This document shows positions 26,033 to 34,261 of a stretch of DNA of 64,000 nt, one piece after another (the first letter of the stretch is position 1; each line of letters starts with the position of its first letter). The notes under the pieces were generated by a model, which was not told where the DNA came from, did no database searches, and saw only the letters and a list, made by a program, of their open reading frames with translations. Location of the stretch: assembly GCF_008271695.1 (NCBI RefSeq), contig NZ_VKKY01000001.1, positions 1,420,589 to 1,484,588 of the forward strand. Direction: 5' to 3'. The stretch is from Rufibacter hautae (GTDB taxonomy: Bacteria > Bacteroidota > Bacteroidia > Cytophagales > Hymenobacteraceae). The position numbers and the translations under genes were made by a program.

Positions 26033-26539
26033 ATGATGAAACACTTTACTCTCCTCTTGTTTGTATTGGCCATGGCCGTAGGTTCAGCGCAAGCCCAAAG
26101 CGCTGCCCAGAAGAGCAAAGAGCGTGCGGCTCAGATGAAACAGAAAGAAAAAGAGCGGGTAGAACTGGCCAAGCAAAAAGCAAAAGAGCGCAAAGAACTA
26201 GCCAAACAAAAGCAGATTGCCCGCGAAGCCCAGATAGACGCCAGATACGAGGCCATGGACGAGGCTTACGCCCAAAAGGAAGAAGCCCGGAAAATAGCCT
26301 TGCAAGAGAGAGAAGAAGCCATCAAACAGAAAGAAGAAGAACGGGAACAAGCCTTGAAAGAAAAGGCAGCGGCAGCCAAGGAAAAACAGCGCCAGGCTAA
26401 ACTTGCGATGAAGGAGAAAGAAGAAGCCAGAAAAGTGGCTGCCCGGGAACGTGCCCAAGCCCTGAAGGAAAAGGAAGCCGCCCGCAAAATGGCTGCCAAG
26501 GAAAAAGAGGCTAACCGCAAGATCGCATCTAACGAATAA
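26033..26539 (+). CDS. Secreted, highly charged single-helix protein
   Basis: A 168-residue protein: signal peptide MMKHFTLLLFVLAMAVGSAQAQ, then about 145 residues made almost only of K, E, A, R and Q (AAQMKQKEKERVELAKQKAK, EEARKIALQEREEAIKQKEE and so on). There is no heptad of leucines, so it looks like a stable single alpha-helix (ER/K type) rather than a coiled coil. No catalytic residues. ATG 26033 or 26036 both fit; the TTG at 25988 is not needed. Strong terminator downstream. Function unknown; a periplasmic spacer or nucleic-acid/polyanion binder is conceivable. Confidence 0.7.
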   Translation: MMKHFTLLLFVLAMAVGSAQAQSAAQKSKERAAQMKQKEKERVELAKQKAKERKELAKQKQIAREAQIDARYEAMDEAYAQKEEARKIALQEREEAIKQKEEEREQALKEKAAAAKEKQRQAKLAMKEKEEARKVAARERAQALKEKEAARKMAAKEKEANRKIASNE

Positions 26540-26573
26540 CTAAATCATACCAACTCCATTAACCTGCAACTTG

Positions 26574-26623
26574 CAGGTAAAACAGCAAGAGCCCGCCAAT
26601 GCGGGCTCTTGCTGTTTTACCTG
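26574..26623 (+). terminator. Terminator of the charged-helix gene
   Basis: Perfect 23-bp arms (starting CAGGTAAAACAGCAAGAGCC) around CAAT. Confidence 0.87.
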
Positions 26624-26657
26624 TTCTCTATTTAGTGTCAAGGTAGAAAAGGGGTTA

Positions 26658-26693
26658 GTTTTTAGGCTGCTTTCTTGTAAAGATGCCTAAAAC
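26658..26693. repeat. 36-nt intergenic element, copy 14
   Basis: Begins GTTTTTAGGC, ends CCTAAAAC; 34 bases after the preceding hairpin. Confidence 0.75.
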
Positions 26694-27043
26694 GAGTTGC
26701 CCTCATGCTAACCTAGTTTTCTACCGCATTGTCTTTGTAATCACTTTCGGCATCAACTCTAAAAAATGCTTGCCAGGACTTACTTGGTGATTGACCAGCA
26801 TAAGGTTCTACTCCATCCAGCACCTTGCTGCCCGTTCTCTTTTAAGGCGCTTTCCCTGAAGCAACCAAAACAAGGCAAGTAACAGACAGGGTTCTTCAGC
26901 AAAGAAGACATATTATTTCCCATGCCAGTTCTCTCCTATTGACAGTCACGTCTGCCTTCGAAACCATTTCTGACGCCTGAACAGAGTTCTAAACCCTTCG
27001 GAACTTAAGAGTTGGTACAAATCACATAGTATAAATTCCCATA

Positions 27044-27097
27044 AATAATTATAATTAATGTTACCATTGTTTTATTTTATAATTAATTATAATTATT
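27044..27097. repeat. AT-only perfect inverted repeat
   Basis: AATAATTATAATTAAT at 27044-27059 and its exact complement at 27082-27097, 16 bp each with a 22-base spacer, ending 71 bases upstream of the membrane protein start. It may be an operator or a bent/melting region. Confidence 0.55.
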
Positions 27098-27167
27098 ATT
27101 GGCTTACTGAATTTTACAGAAGCCCACTTTAAAACATGTTCTACCGGGAATTCTAGACTAATATTAT

Positions 27168-28007
27168 ATGGGAAACCGCTACACTTTAAAACCCGCCTCA
27201 GTTCTATGGTATCTACTGAGGATTGTGCTTGTTCTGCTCATTGTAGATACGTGCGCCATTGCTGTGGAGTACTACCTCCGGACATATGTTGACGCGTCTA
27301 TTACAGGTTCTTATTCTTTCCAGTACTATGTGACGGGCATGTTCGGGTTTGATGGGGAGAGAAATATTCCCACGTACGTGTCAACCATCAACCTATTGAT
27401 CAGTGCCATCCTGCTTTTTACCATCTCCAAGCACGTAAAGAACAGCGCGCAGCCCAAACACCACAGAAAATGGTACCTGATGGGCTGCATGTTTGCCTGG
27501 CTTTCAGCAGATGAGTTGTTTTCCCTGCATGAGTTACTGGTGAAGCCCTCCCGGAATTTCCTCAAGGAGTCATTGCAGCAAGACAACCTGGGATTCCTGA
27601 ATTTTGCCTGGTTTGTGCCTTACGTCCTCTTTTTCATGCTGGTAGGGCTGTACCTGGTGAAGTTTGTCCTGTCGTTGCCCAAACCCACGCTGCTGCGGTT
27701 TATAGGAGCCGGGACGGTATTCATTGCAGGAGCCGTAGGCATGGAGATGGTGGGCGGTGATTTCATGGCCGATCAAGGCAGTAGAATAAGCCTGGTCTAT
27801 AAAATGTTCACCTCGGTGGAGGAAGTGTTGGAGATGGTGGGCATTATCCTCTTTATCTACTCACTTCTCAAGCACATGGAACAGCAGAAAGGCCTGAACG
27901 ACTTGCTGGTGATTAGCCTAGACAAAAAAGAGACTGCACCCGCTTCTTCTGCCCCAAAGAAAACCGTCATCAAAGAAGAGGAAGCGCTGTTAACAGTAGC
28001 ATCCTAA
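27168..28007 (+). CDS. Six-helix membrane protein with conserved-looking acidic/His residues
   Basis: A 279-residue protein with about six transmembrane helices and a cytoplasmic C-terminal tail of 50 residues. Within or next to helices are SADELFSLHELLV (about residues 111-123), VGMEMVGGDFMADQGS and SVEEVLEMVGIILF. Intramembrane Asp/Glu/His clusters of this kind occur in metal-dependent membrane hydrolases and in ion carriers. No family name is recognised. Monocistronic, with terminator at 28017-28072. Confidence 0.6.
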   Translation: MGNRYTLKPASVLWYLLRIVLVLLIVDTCAIAVEYYLRTYVDASITGSYSFQYYVTGMFGFDGERNIPTYVSTINLLISAILLFTISKHVKNSAQPKHHRKWYLMGCMFAWLSADELFSLHELLVKPSRNFLKESLQQDNLGFLNFAWFVPYVLFFMLVGLYLVKFVLSLPKPTLLRFIGAGTVFIAGAVGMEMVGGDFMADQGSRISLVYKMFTSVEEVLEMVGIILFIYSLLKHMEQQKGLNDLLVISLDKKETAPASSAPKKTVIKEEEALLTVAS

Positions 28008-28471
28008 TCTTTCTATCGTCTTTGTTCTGCAGGTGAACGCCGCTTGTGGCAATTCCCTGCAGAACAAAGACGTCAAGCTAATTTCCTTTCATCCAAGGGC
28101 TCCTTTGAGCAAGTTTACGCGAAGTGGATTTTCCATATAGCCCTTTGTTGAGGTTTCATTTTCAGCCTTATTCTTCATTTCTGGGCCGAAAACAGATATC
28201 TGTTTTCTTTTTGCTCGTCCTCCTCCTTCCCCGGTACTCACTTCTTTGAATCTGAATTATTGAAGTGGATTAAGATTCGGTCTTTACCAGGCTTTTCAGC
28301 TTTCTACAGCTTATTAGATCAGGGATTGGTGTTCGTCAGCACCCCTCCTTTGTAAAAGAACTCCGCTAATTCAACTGAAAACTTGCAGTTTACCAAGTAA
28401 TTTTATAATTTAAATTTCACTTCTACAGATTCTCCCCAAAGAACCGACAGCAAAACACCTAAACTACTATC
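28008..28471. other. Intergenic region before the GNAT gene
   Basis: About 460 bases. It holds the terminator, a degenerate copy of the 36-nt element at 28158-28193 (ATTTTCAGCC ... CCGAAAAC) and, overlapping its end, a perfect 20-bp palindrome GAAAACAGATATCTGTTTTC at 28188-28207. No coding frame is convincing. Confidence 0.55.
28017..28072 (+). terminator. Terminator of the six-helix protein gene
   Basis: Perfect 17-bp arms CGTCTTTGTTCTGCAGG / CCTGCAGAACAAAGACG with a 22-base loop, 10 bases after the stop. Confidence 0.75.
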
Positions 28472-28951
28472 ATGCCTTTTTCTACTCCTTTGCCTGAGGC
28501 CAACCGCAGCGGCTTCTTCTTAAGCTTTGACAAAGATTTACTTCAGCTAGACACTATCCATAAGTTCTTAAGCCAGGCCTATTGGTCTAAAGGAATTCCC
28601 AGACAGGTGGTGAAACGTGCCATAGACCATTCTCTGTGCGTGGGTGTCTACTACGAGGGGAAACAAGCCGCCTTCGCCCGCCTGGTCACTGACTATACCA
28701 CCTTCGCTTATCTCTGCGACGTTTTCGTGCTGGAGGAATACCGGGGCAACGGGCTGTCTAAGTGGATGCTGAAGGCCTTCAGGGCGCATCCCGAATTACA
28801 GGGCCTCCGCCGTTGGATGCTAGCTACCGAGGATGCACATGACCTTTATACCCAGTTCGGGTTTGAGCCGCTGCCCCACCCAGAGCGCTTTATGCAGTTG
28901 CACACGCCCAATATTTACCAGAAGCAGCCCCAGAGAAAAGAAGAAGTGTAG
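28472..28951 (+). CDS. GNAT-family N-acetyltransferase
   Basis: A 159-residue cytoplasmic acetyltransferase. The acetyl-CoA-binding motif A is VLEEYRGNGLSKWMLKAFRAHP (about residues 87-108). The fold runs from FFLSFDKDLLQLDTIHKFLSQAYW to DLYTQFGFEPLPHPERFMQ. Close to the small GNATs that acetylate amino acids, polyamines or arylalkylamines; the substrate is unknown. Confidence 0.85.
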   Translation: MPFSTPLPEANRSGFFLSFDKDLLQLDTIHKFLSQAYWSKGIPRQVVKRAIDHSLCVGVYYEGKQAAFARLVTDYTTFAYLCDVFVLEEYRGNGLSKWMLKAFRAHPELQGLRRWMLATEDAHDLYTQFGFEPLPHPERFMQLHTPNIYQKQPQRKEEV

Positions 28952-28988
28952 ACCTGTAAAGACGGGTGACGCGCAGTGGGCATTGAGC

Positions 28989-29024
28989 GTTTTTGCTTTC
29001 TTTTCCGTAAAAGAAGGCAAAAAC
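28989..29024. repeat. 36-nt intergenic element, copy 15
   Basis: Begins GTTTTTGCTT, ends GGCAAAAAC. It ends 11 bases before the ATG of the DUF4252 gene, the same spacing as copy 2 before the LOG gene. Confidence 0.7.
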
Positions 29025-29035
29025 AGAACTTCCGT

Positions 29036-29611
29036 ATGCATTATTCATCCGTCTATACACCTCAGAAATCACTTCGGCACAAGCTCCTACCCTTTTGGGT
29101 TCTGGCCGTTTTCTGTCTTCTGCAAGCCTGCAGCAGCACCAGCAAACTGCCGCCGGCTCAGTCAACAGCAGAGTTTTACCAGAAATACCGCAACGAGGCC
29201 GGTTTCAAAGGCACCACCGTGCCCGTAGGCTTGGTTTCCAAGTACCTGGCAAAGGAAATCACCGACACCACCATACGGGCGGCTTTGGCCAACATCTCCT
29301 CGGTGCGCGTCCTTTCCTTTACGCCCACCACCAGAAAATCACAGCGTTTACTCCAGCAGGGACTTACCCAGGAACTAGACCAGGTGCTGCAACGAGACAA
29401 CTACGCCGCCATTCCTTTGCTGGATGAGGCACCGGGTTCTTTGCAGTTCAGGATGAGGCAGTCTAATGAGCAGGTGCAGGAAATAGTGGGCTACCGCAAA
29501 TACGGCAACTCCTTCTTGATGCTCCAGGTCAACGGCCGCTTCACCCGCCAACAGGTAGAGCAAATGCTGCAGAAAATAGACCCAGATCTGCTGATTCCGC
29601 TTTTGGGCTGA
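29036..29611 (+). CDS. DUF4252-like lipoprotein
   Basis: A 191-residue predicted lipoprotein: LPFWVLAVFCLLQAC lipobox about residue 31. The body resembles DUF4252 proteins of Bacteroidota (DTTIRAALANISSVRVLSFT, LDQVLQRDNYAAIPLLDE, EIVGYRKYGNSFLMLQVNG, MLQKIDPDLLIPLLG). These proteins often sit near ECF sigma or anti-sigma genes, but none is here. ATG 29036 is chosen; the open frame upstream to 28976 runs through the 36-nt element. Confidence 0.65.
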   Translation: MHYSSVYTPQKSLRHKLLPFWVLAVFCLLQACSSTSKLPPAQSTAEFYQKYRNEAGFKGTTVPVGLVSKYLAKEITDTTIRAALANISSVRVLSFTPTTRKSQRLLQQGLTQELDQVLQRDNYAAIPLLDEAPGSLQFRMRQSNEQVQEIVGYRKYGNSFLMLQVNGRFTRQQVEQMLQKIDPDLLIPLLG

Positions 29612-29626
29612 TTTCCAAAGGCCTCT

Positions 29627-29662
29627 GTTTTAAGCCTGATTTCAGGAAATCGACACAGAAAC
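29627..29662. repeat. 36-nt intergenic element, copy 16
   Basis: Begins GTTTTAAGCCTGATTTC, ends CAGAAAC; 15 bases after the lipoprotein stop and 35 before the convergent terminator. Confidence 0.78.
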
Positions 29663-29696
29663 GACAAGCTGCCCGTTGACAGAACGAACCAGTAAC

Positions 29697-29757
29697 ATGA
29701 AAAAGAGCACCGGAAAGAGAGGGAATTACCTTTCCGTTCCGGTGCTCTTTTTACATG
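29697..29757. terminator. Bidirectional terminator between lipoprotein and kinase genes
   Basis: AAAAAGAGCACCGGAA pairs with TTCCGGTGCTCTTTTT (16 bp perfect), with CATG on both flanks. Lies between convergent genes. Confidence 0.82.
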
Positions 29758-29769
29758 ATGCGCTTTGCT

Positions 29770-32682
29770 TTACATCTTTTCCCCGGAGGCCAGGAGGGCA
29801 GGCGGAGGCGTCACTTTCTCCTCGCGGAAGTACACGGTAAAGGTGGTACCCTCGCCTTGCTTACTGCTCACTTCAATGCGGCCGCCGTTGTTCTCAATGA
29901 TGCGTTTTACAATGTACAGGCCTATGCCAGTGCCCTCCACGTGCGAGTGGAAGCGGCGGAACATGGTGAACAGCTTCTCCTGTTGGTCTTCCCTAATGCC
30001 CAGCCCATTGTCTGCCACGCTCAACACCACGTAGCCATCCTGCCGGGAGGTGTGGATGTGAACCGTGAGTTTACGGGCCGGATCGCGGTATTTCACCGCA
30101 TTGGACACCAGGTTATAGAGGATGCTGCGCAGGTTCTTGCGGGCGTACCGCAGGTGTTTCACCTCAAAGGTGGTTTGCAGCTGGCTCCCGGAGGCCTGGA
30201 TCATGGGCGCAATGTCTTCCTCTACCCCGGCCAACACTTCGGCAAAGGATAGCATCTCCGCCTGTGAGTCCAGGTCTTTCTGCACCTTGGTAATTTCCGT
30301 GAGGTCATGGATGGTGCCCTTCAGTTTACCGATGGAGGAGGCCACCATGTGCAGCAGCAAATGCTCCTCGCTCTCCTCATTCCCCTCTACGGTTTCCAGC
30401 AAGGCCGAGGTAAGCCCCTCCAGGTTGGCCAAAGGCGAACGCAGGTCATGGGAAGCCGTGTACACGAAGTTGTCCAGGTCATTGTTGATCCTGATCAGCT
30501 CCTGGTTTTTCAGGTTCAGCTCGTCGTTGATGGTGGAGAGCTGCTCGCGGCTTCTCACCTGTTCCGTCACCTCCACCGCAAACGTGAGCACCGACTCCAC
30601 CTCCCCACGGCCGTTTTTGATGGGCTCATACACGATGTTGAAGTGCCGTACGTTTTGCTGGCCCTCGGGAGAATCACTGAAGTAAACCGGTACTTCCTGG
30701 CCCACAAACGGCTCGCCGGTTTCCGCGATGTGCCGGATAACGGTGCTGAACTGCTCCCGCTGAGACGCGGGCAGCGAATCTGTGGCAATCTCCCCTACCT
30801 TGGCTTTCCCGTCGTACAGGTTGCTCAGGTAAGCGTTCACCAGAGTGTATTTCAGGTCTTTGGCGCGCACCAGCCCCACAATGGCCGGAACCTGCATGAA
30901 GATCTGCTGCAGCGTATCGGCGGACTGCTTCAGCTTTTTCTCCATCTTGATGCGGTCACTGATGTCAATAGCCGAGCCGATGTATCCCAGGAACTCCCCG
31001 CCCTCGGTGCTGAACCGGGGAATACCCATGGTCACCACCCCGCGGTAAGCCTCATCGCGGCGGCGCAGCCGGTATTCCACCTTGAACTCCTCATTTGCCG
31101 CTACCGCCTGCTGGTAAGACTGCATCATGCCGGGGTTGTCGTCTGGATGGATGAACTGCAGCCAGCCCTGCCCTAGGTTGTCCTCAAACCTGGAGCCGGT
31201 GAACTTGAGCCACTGTCGGTTTACGTAGGTGCAGTTGTGGTGCTCATCGGTGATCCAGATCATCACTGGGGCACTGTCGGCCATGTTGCGGAAACGGGCC
31301 TCGCTCTCCAGCAGGGCTTGCTGGGCTTTCTTCTCCTCCGTGACATCGCGCACCTCCAGAATGTGGCCAACCACCTGGCCGCCCTGCTTCACAAAACGGG
31401 TAGAGCAGACCACCGGAATAAGGTTGCCGTCATGGCAGACAAAGGAATCTTCAAAGGTAAAGGCTTTCTGAGACACCAGCTCCGGCGCCAGGTTCCCGGC
31501 CTCACTGCCCCGGTGCACCACCTCATACAAAGGCCTTCGCTTCAATTCCGATAGGTCATACCCCAGCAACTTTTCAGCGGATGGGTTCTGAAAGGTACAG
31601 TAGCCCCGGTCGTCCAGCATGAACAAACCGGCGGTGGTGTTTTTGGTGATGAGCTCAGTGAGTTGGTTTGAGCGCAGGTATCGCTGCAGTGACCAGACCA
31701 CGAAGAAAATAAGCAAGCTGATGATGCTGCCACCCAACAAGATGAGGTCGTGCTGGTCTATGCCCGAGGCCTCAGCGAAAGCCTTGTTCGCTTTGTAGCG
31801 CAGGGTCCAGGTACGGCCGGCAAACCGAATGGTGTCTGTATCTGTGAGCAGGCTGTCAGAGCTGGCAGCAACGTCAATATCCGTGGCGTTCCGGAAAAGG
31901 AGCGCGTCTTCTTTTATCTTTTTGCCGTCATAGATGGAAATGCTGATGTTCTCCAAAGCATCACCCAAGGTATTGGAGAAAAGGTCTTTGGCTCGGAAAG
32001 GCGCATAGACAAAGCCCCGCAGCTTGTTTCTGCGCTCCATGAAGTCTACCGGGTCTTCGCCGCCGTAGTAGACCGGCATGTAGATAAGCAGGCCCGCCTG
32101 CACATCTTTCCCGCTTTCCTGCACCAACCGCACCTTACCCGTCATGGCCGGCCGGTTTGAGTCACGGGCAGCTTCCATGGCCTCGCGGCGGGTAGGGTCA
32201 TTGAACATGTCAAAACCCAAGGCCCGTTGGTTGGCCACGTTCATGGGTTCCAAAAAGATGATGGCCGAGTACTCTGTGCGGGGCCCAACCGGGGTGATCT
32301 GGAAATTGGGAAACCCCTCGGCCCGAATGCGGGCCTCCAGCACCGGGGCCTGCTCTGGCGTGGCCATGGCCGCGAATCCAATCCCCTGCACCCCGGGGTA
32401 GTTCCGGAGGATATCCAGCGAACTCAGGTAGCCATGGAAACCGGCGCGGGTCACAGTGTCTGAGGCGGCAAACAACCCGTTTACGCCCTTCAAGATCTGC
32501 AAGTAATAGCCCATGCGGCGCTCCAGGGTGGCTTTGATCTGCACCTTCTTGATCTCAAACATGCGGGCATCCTCAGCCTCGTCATTGGATTTGGACACAT
32601 AGTAGGCATACAAGGTGATTCCCAACACCAATACAAAGGACCCCAGGGCCAGGTAGTAATCTTTCAGACGGGAAAATATCAT
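29770..32682 (-). CDS. CHASE/PAS sensor histidine kinase
   Basis: A 970-residue inner-membrane kinase. One helix lies near residues 10-28, then a periplasmic CHASE domain (about 55-290, YPGVQGIGFAAMATPEQAPVLEARIR). A second helix (ILLGGSIISLLIFFVVWSLQRYL) follows, then three PAS/PAC domains (about 340-460, 465-590, 595-720). A coiled linker leads to HisKA with the H-box TASHDLRSPLANLEGL and an HATPase domain (NLVSNAVKYRD, DNGLGI, GTGIGLYIVK). There is no receiver domain and no response-regulator gene adjacent, so it is an orphan kinase; CHASE domains sense small molecules. ATG 32682 chosen over the TTG at 32688. Confidence 0.92.
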   Translation of the reverse strand: MIFSRLKDYYLALGSFVLVLGITLYAYYVSKSNDEAEDARMFEIKKVQIKATLERRMGYYLQILKGVNGLFAASDTVTRAGFHGYLSSLDILRNYPGVQGIGFAAMATPEQAPVLEARIRAEGFPNFQITPVGPRTEYSAIIFLEPMNVANQRALGFDMFNDPTRREAMEAARDSNRPAMTGKVRLVQESGKDVQAGLLIYMPVYYGGEDPVDFMERRNKLRGFVYAPFRAKDLFSNTLGDALENISISIYDGKKIKEDALLFRNATDIDVAASSDSLLTDTDTIRFAGRTWTLRYKANKAFAEASGIDQHDLILLGGSIISLLIFFVVWSLQRYLRSNQLTELITKNTTAGLFMLDDRGYCTFQNPSAEKLLGYDLSELKRRPLYEVVHRGSEAGNLAPELVSQKAFTFEDSFVCHDGNLIPVVCSTRFVKQGGQVVGHILEVRDVTEEKKAQQALLESEARFRNMADSAPVMIWITDEHHNCTYVNRQWLKFTGSRFEDNLGQGWLQFIHPDDNPGMMQSYQQAVAANEEFKVEYRLRRRDEAYRGVVTMGIPRFSTEGGEFLGYIGSAIDISDRIKMEKKLKQSADTLQQIFMQVPAIVGLVRAKDLKYTLVNAYLSNLYDGKAKVGEIATDSLPASQREQFSTVIRHIAETGEPFVGQEVPVYFSDSPEGQQNVRHFNIVYEPIKNGRGEVESVLTFAVEVTEQVRSREQLSTINDELNLKNQELIRINNDLDNFVYTASHDLRSPLANLEGLTSALLETVEGNEESEEHLLLHMVASSIGKLKGTIHDLTEITKVQKDLDSQAEMLSFAEVLAGVEEDIAPMIQASGSQLQTTFEVKHLRYARKNLRSILYNLVSNAVKYRDPARKLTVHIHTSRQDGYVVLSVADNGLGIREDQQEKLFTMFRRFHSHVEGTGIGLYIVKRIIENNGGRIEVSSKQGEGTTFTVYFREEKVTPPPALLASGEKM

Positions 32683-32761
32683 GTACAATCAGTTCGCTTC
32701 ACCTTCTCTAGGTATGTAGAAGGTGTTTTGGGTTTGGCCGGCAAAGACTTTTCTGCAGGGT

Positions 32762-32797
32762 GTTTAAAGGGTGTTTTCCGGAAAAAGGCCTGAAAAC
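32762..32797. repeat. 36-nt intergenic element, copy 17
   Basis: Begins GTTTAAAGGG, ends CTGAAAAC, ten bases past the kmo stop on the minus strand. Confidence 0.75.
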
Positions 32798-32806
32798 AGA
32801 GGCAAA

Positions 32807-34156
32807 CTAAGCCAGTTGCGCCTGCAGGTACTCCTGCACTGCTGGCTTGTCATAGTCTTCCTCTTTCTGGATATGTTCCATTAATACCCGCATGATCTCT
32901 TCCTGCCGCTGACCATTGGCCAGTGCCTCGGCATACGGTAAATCCGGGGAAAAGGTAACCATGGAATACAAAGGCAGCCAGGAATCTGGGTATTGGGCTG
33001 TGATTTTGGCCTCTATTTTCTTTTGGAGCAGAAAACGCGGATCGGCGACTTTGTCACGCATCTCAATAAAGTTATAGACGGCCAGGTCGGCAATGGCATC
33101 GGTGTTGGGCTTGCGCACGTCCTGGAACGTCTGGAAAATGGTCTCCCAATTGTCTTGGTGCTGTTCCAATAAACCGCGCAAAACGGTGCAGTCCTCAAAC
33201 CCGGCGTTCATGCCCTGCCCGTAGAACGGCACGATGGCGTGGGCGGCATCGCCCAGCAACAGGATCTTGCCGCTGTGGCGCCAGGGCTGGCACTTGATGG
33301 TCACCAACGACCCGATGGGATTCTCGAAGAACTCCTGCGCCAGATCGGGCATGAGCGCCGTGGCATCGGGGAAGATTTCCTGGAAGAAGCTGGTCAGTTG
33401 CTCGGGCGTCTGCAGTGATTTAAAGGAGGGCTCGCCTTCGTAGGGGAAAAACATGGTGCAGGTAAAAGACCCGTCCACGTTAGGCAGCGCAATCATCATG
33501 TACTGGCCGCGGGGCCAGATGTGCAGCGCGTTTTTCTCCAGTTGCCAGCTCCCATCGGCCGCGGGCGGAATGGTGAGTTCTTTGTAGCCGTAGTCCAGGT
33601 AGCTTTGCTCGTAGTTGAACCGGTCTGTTTTCTGCAATGACAGCCGCACCATGGAATAGGCGCCGTCGGCGGCAAAAATCACGTCCGGCGAGATGTGGTG
33701 CTCCTGCCCCGAGACCGTGTCCAGCATGGTGACTTTGTTCGTGGCCACCTCCACCTCCATGACCTGTTGCTGAAAGTGCAGCGAGATGGTGGGCTCGGCC
33801 TCGGCCAAATCCAACAGCGCCTGGTTCAGGCCGCCCCGGGAAACGGAGTAGATGGCCTGCCCCTCCTGCCCGTACGGCTGGAAAGAGAGATTCCCGTTCT
33901 TGTCATGCATCACGCGCTGGTACATGGGAATGGCCACCTTGCGGATATCCTCGGCAATGCCGATGGTTTCCAGGGCCCGCCAACCGCGGTCACTCAACGC
34001 CAGGTTGATGGAGCGCCCGCCGCCAAGATCGGTGCGGCGCAGGTCTGGCCGCCGCTCGTACACATCCACCCGGTATCCTTGTTTGGCAAGATACAAAGAC
34101 AGCAGGCAGCCTACCAGGCCCCCGCCCATGACGCTGAGTTGGGTGGTTTTCTCCAT
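32807..34156 (-). CDS. kmo: Kynurenine 3-monooxygenase
   Basis: A 449-residue FAD-dependent aromatic hydroxylase that converts L-kynurenine to 3-hydroxykynurenine with NADPH and O2. Visible landmarks are the dinucleotide fold VMGGGLVGCLLSLYLAKQGYRVDVYERR, GGRSINLALSDRGW (typical of kynurenine monooxygenases), DVIFAADGAYS and the FAD motif GKILLLGDAAHAIVPFYGQGMNAGFEDC. Length is close to known bacterial enzymes. Start ATG 34156, not the TTG one codon earlier. It is separated from the other kynurenine genes by about 3 kb of unrelated genes. Confidence 0.95.
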   Translation of the reverse strand: MEKTTQLSVMGGGLVGCLLSLYLAKQGYRVDVYERRPDLRRTDLGGGRSINLALSDRGWRALETIGIAEDIRKVAIPMYQRVMHDKNGNLSFQPYGQEGQAIYSVSRGGLNQALLDLAEAEPTISLHFQQQVMEVEVATNKVTMLDTVSGQEHHISPDVIFAADGAYSMVRLSLQKTDRFNYEQSYLDYGYKELTIPPAADGSWQLEKNALHIWPRGQYMMIALPNVDGSFTCTMFFPYEGEPSFKSLQTPEQLTSFFQEIFPDATALMPDLAQEFFENPIGSLVTIKCQPWRHSGKILLLGDAAHAIVPFYGQGMNAGFEDCTVLRGLLEQHQDNWETIFQTFQDVRKPNTDAIADLAVYNFIEMRDKVADPRFLLQKKIEAKITAQYPDSWLPLYSMVTFSPDLPYAEALANGQRQEEIMRVLMEHIQKEEDYDKPAVQEYLQAQLA

Positions 34157-34261
34157 CAATTTTAGTTACGTGTGGTCTCTACGCAGAAACTGGCCCTCAA
34201 AAGGTGCTTTCTACGGAAAGAAGAGGTAAACTTAGGTTAAATTTTGTAAACAAGCCCTGCC

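Larger units (their letters stand above)
26540..27167. other. Intergenic region before the six-helix membrane protein gene
   Basis: About 630 bases holding the terminator, element copy 14, a weak further element-like stretch near 26840-26876, and an AT-only inverted repeat at 27044-27097. No coding frame looks real. Confidence 0.6.

Noticed and set aside
28833..29228. A 131-residue plus-strand frame over the GNAT/DUF4252 boundary.
   Set aside because: It starts inside the GNAT gene in another frame and crosses the lipoprotein signal; composition is shadow-like.
30307..31176. A 289-residue plus-strand frame opposite the histidine kinase.
   Set aside because: Shadow of the PAS/HisKA region; rich in H, R and V runs with no domain.
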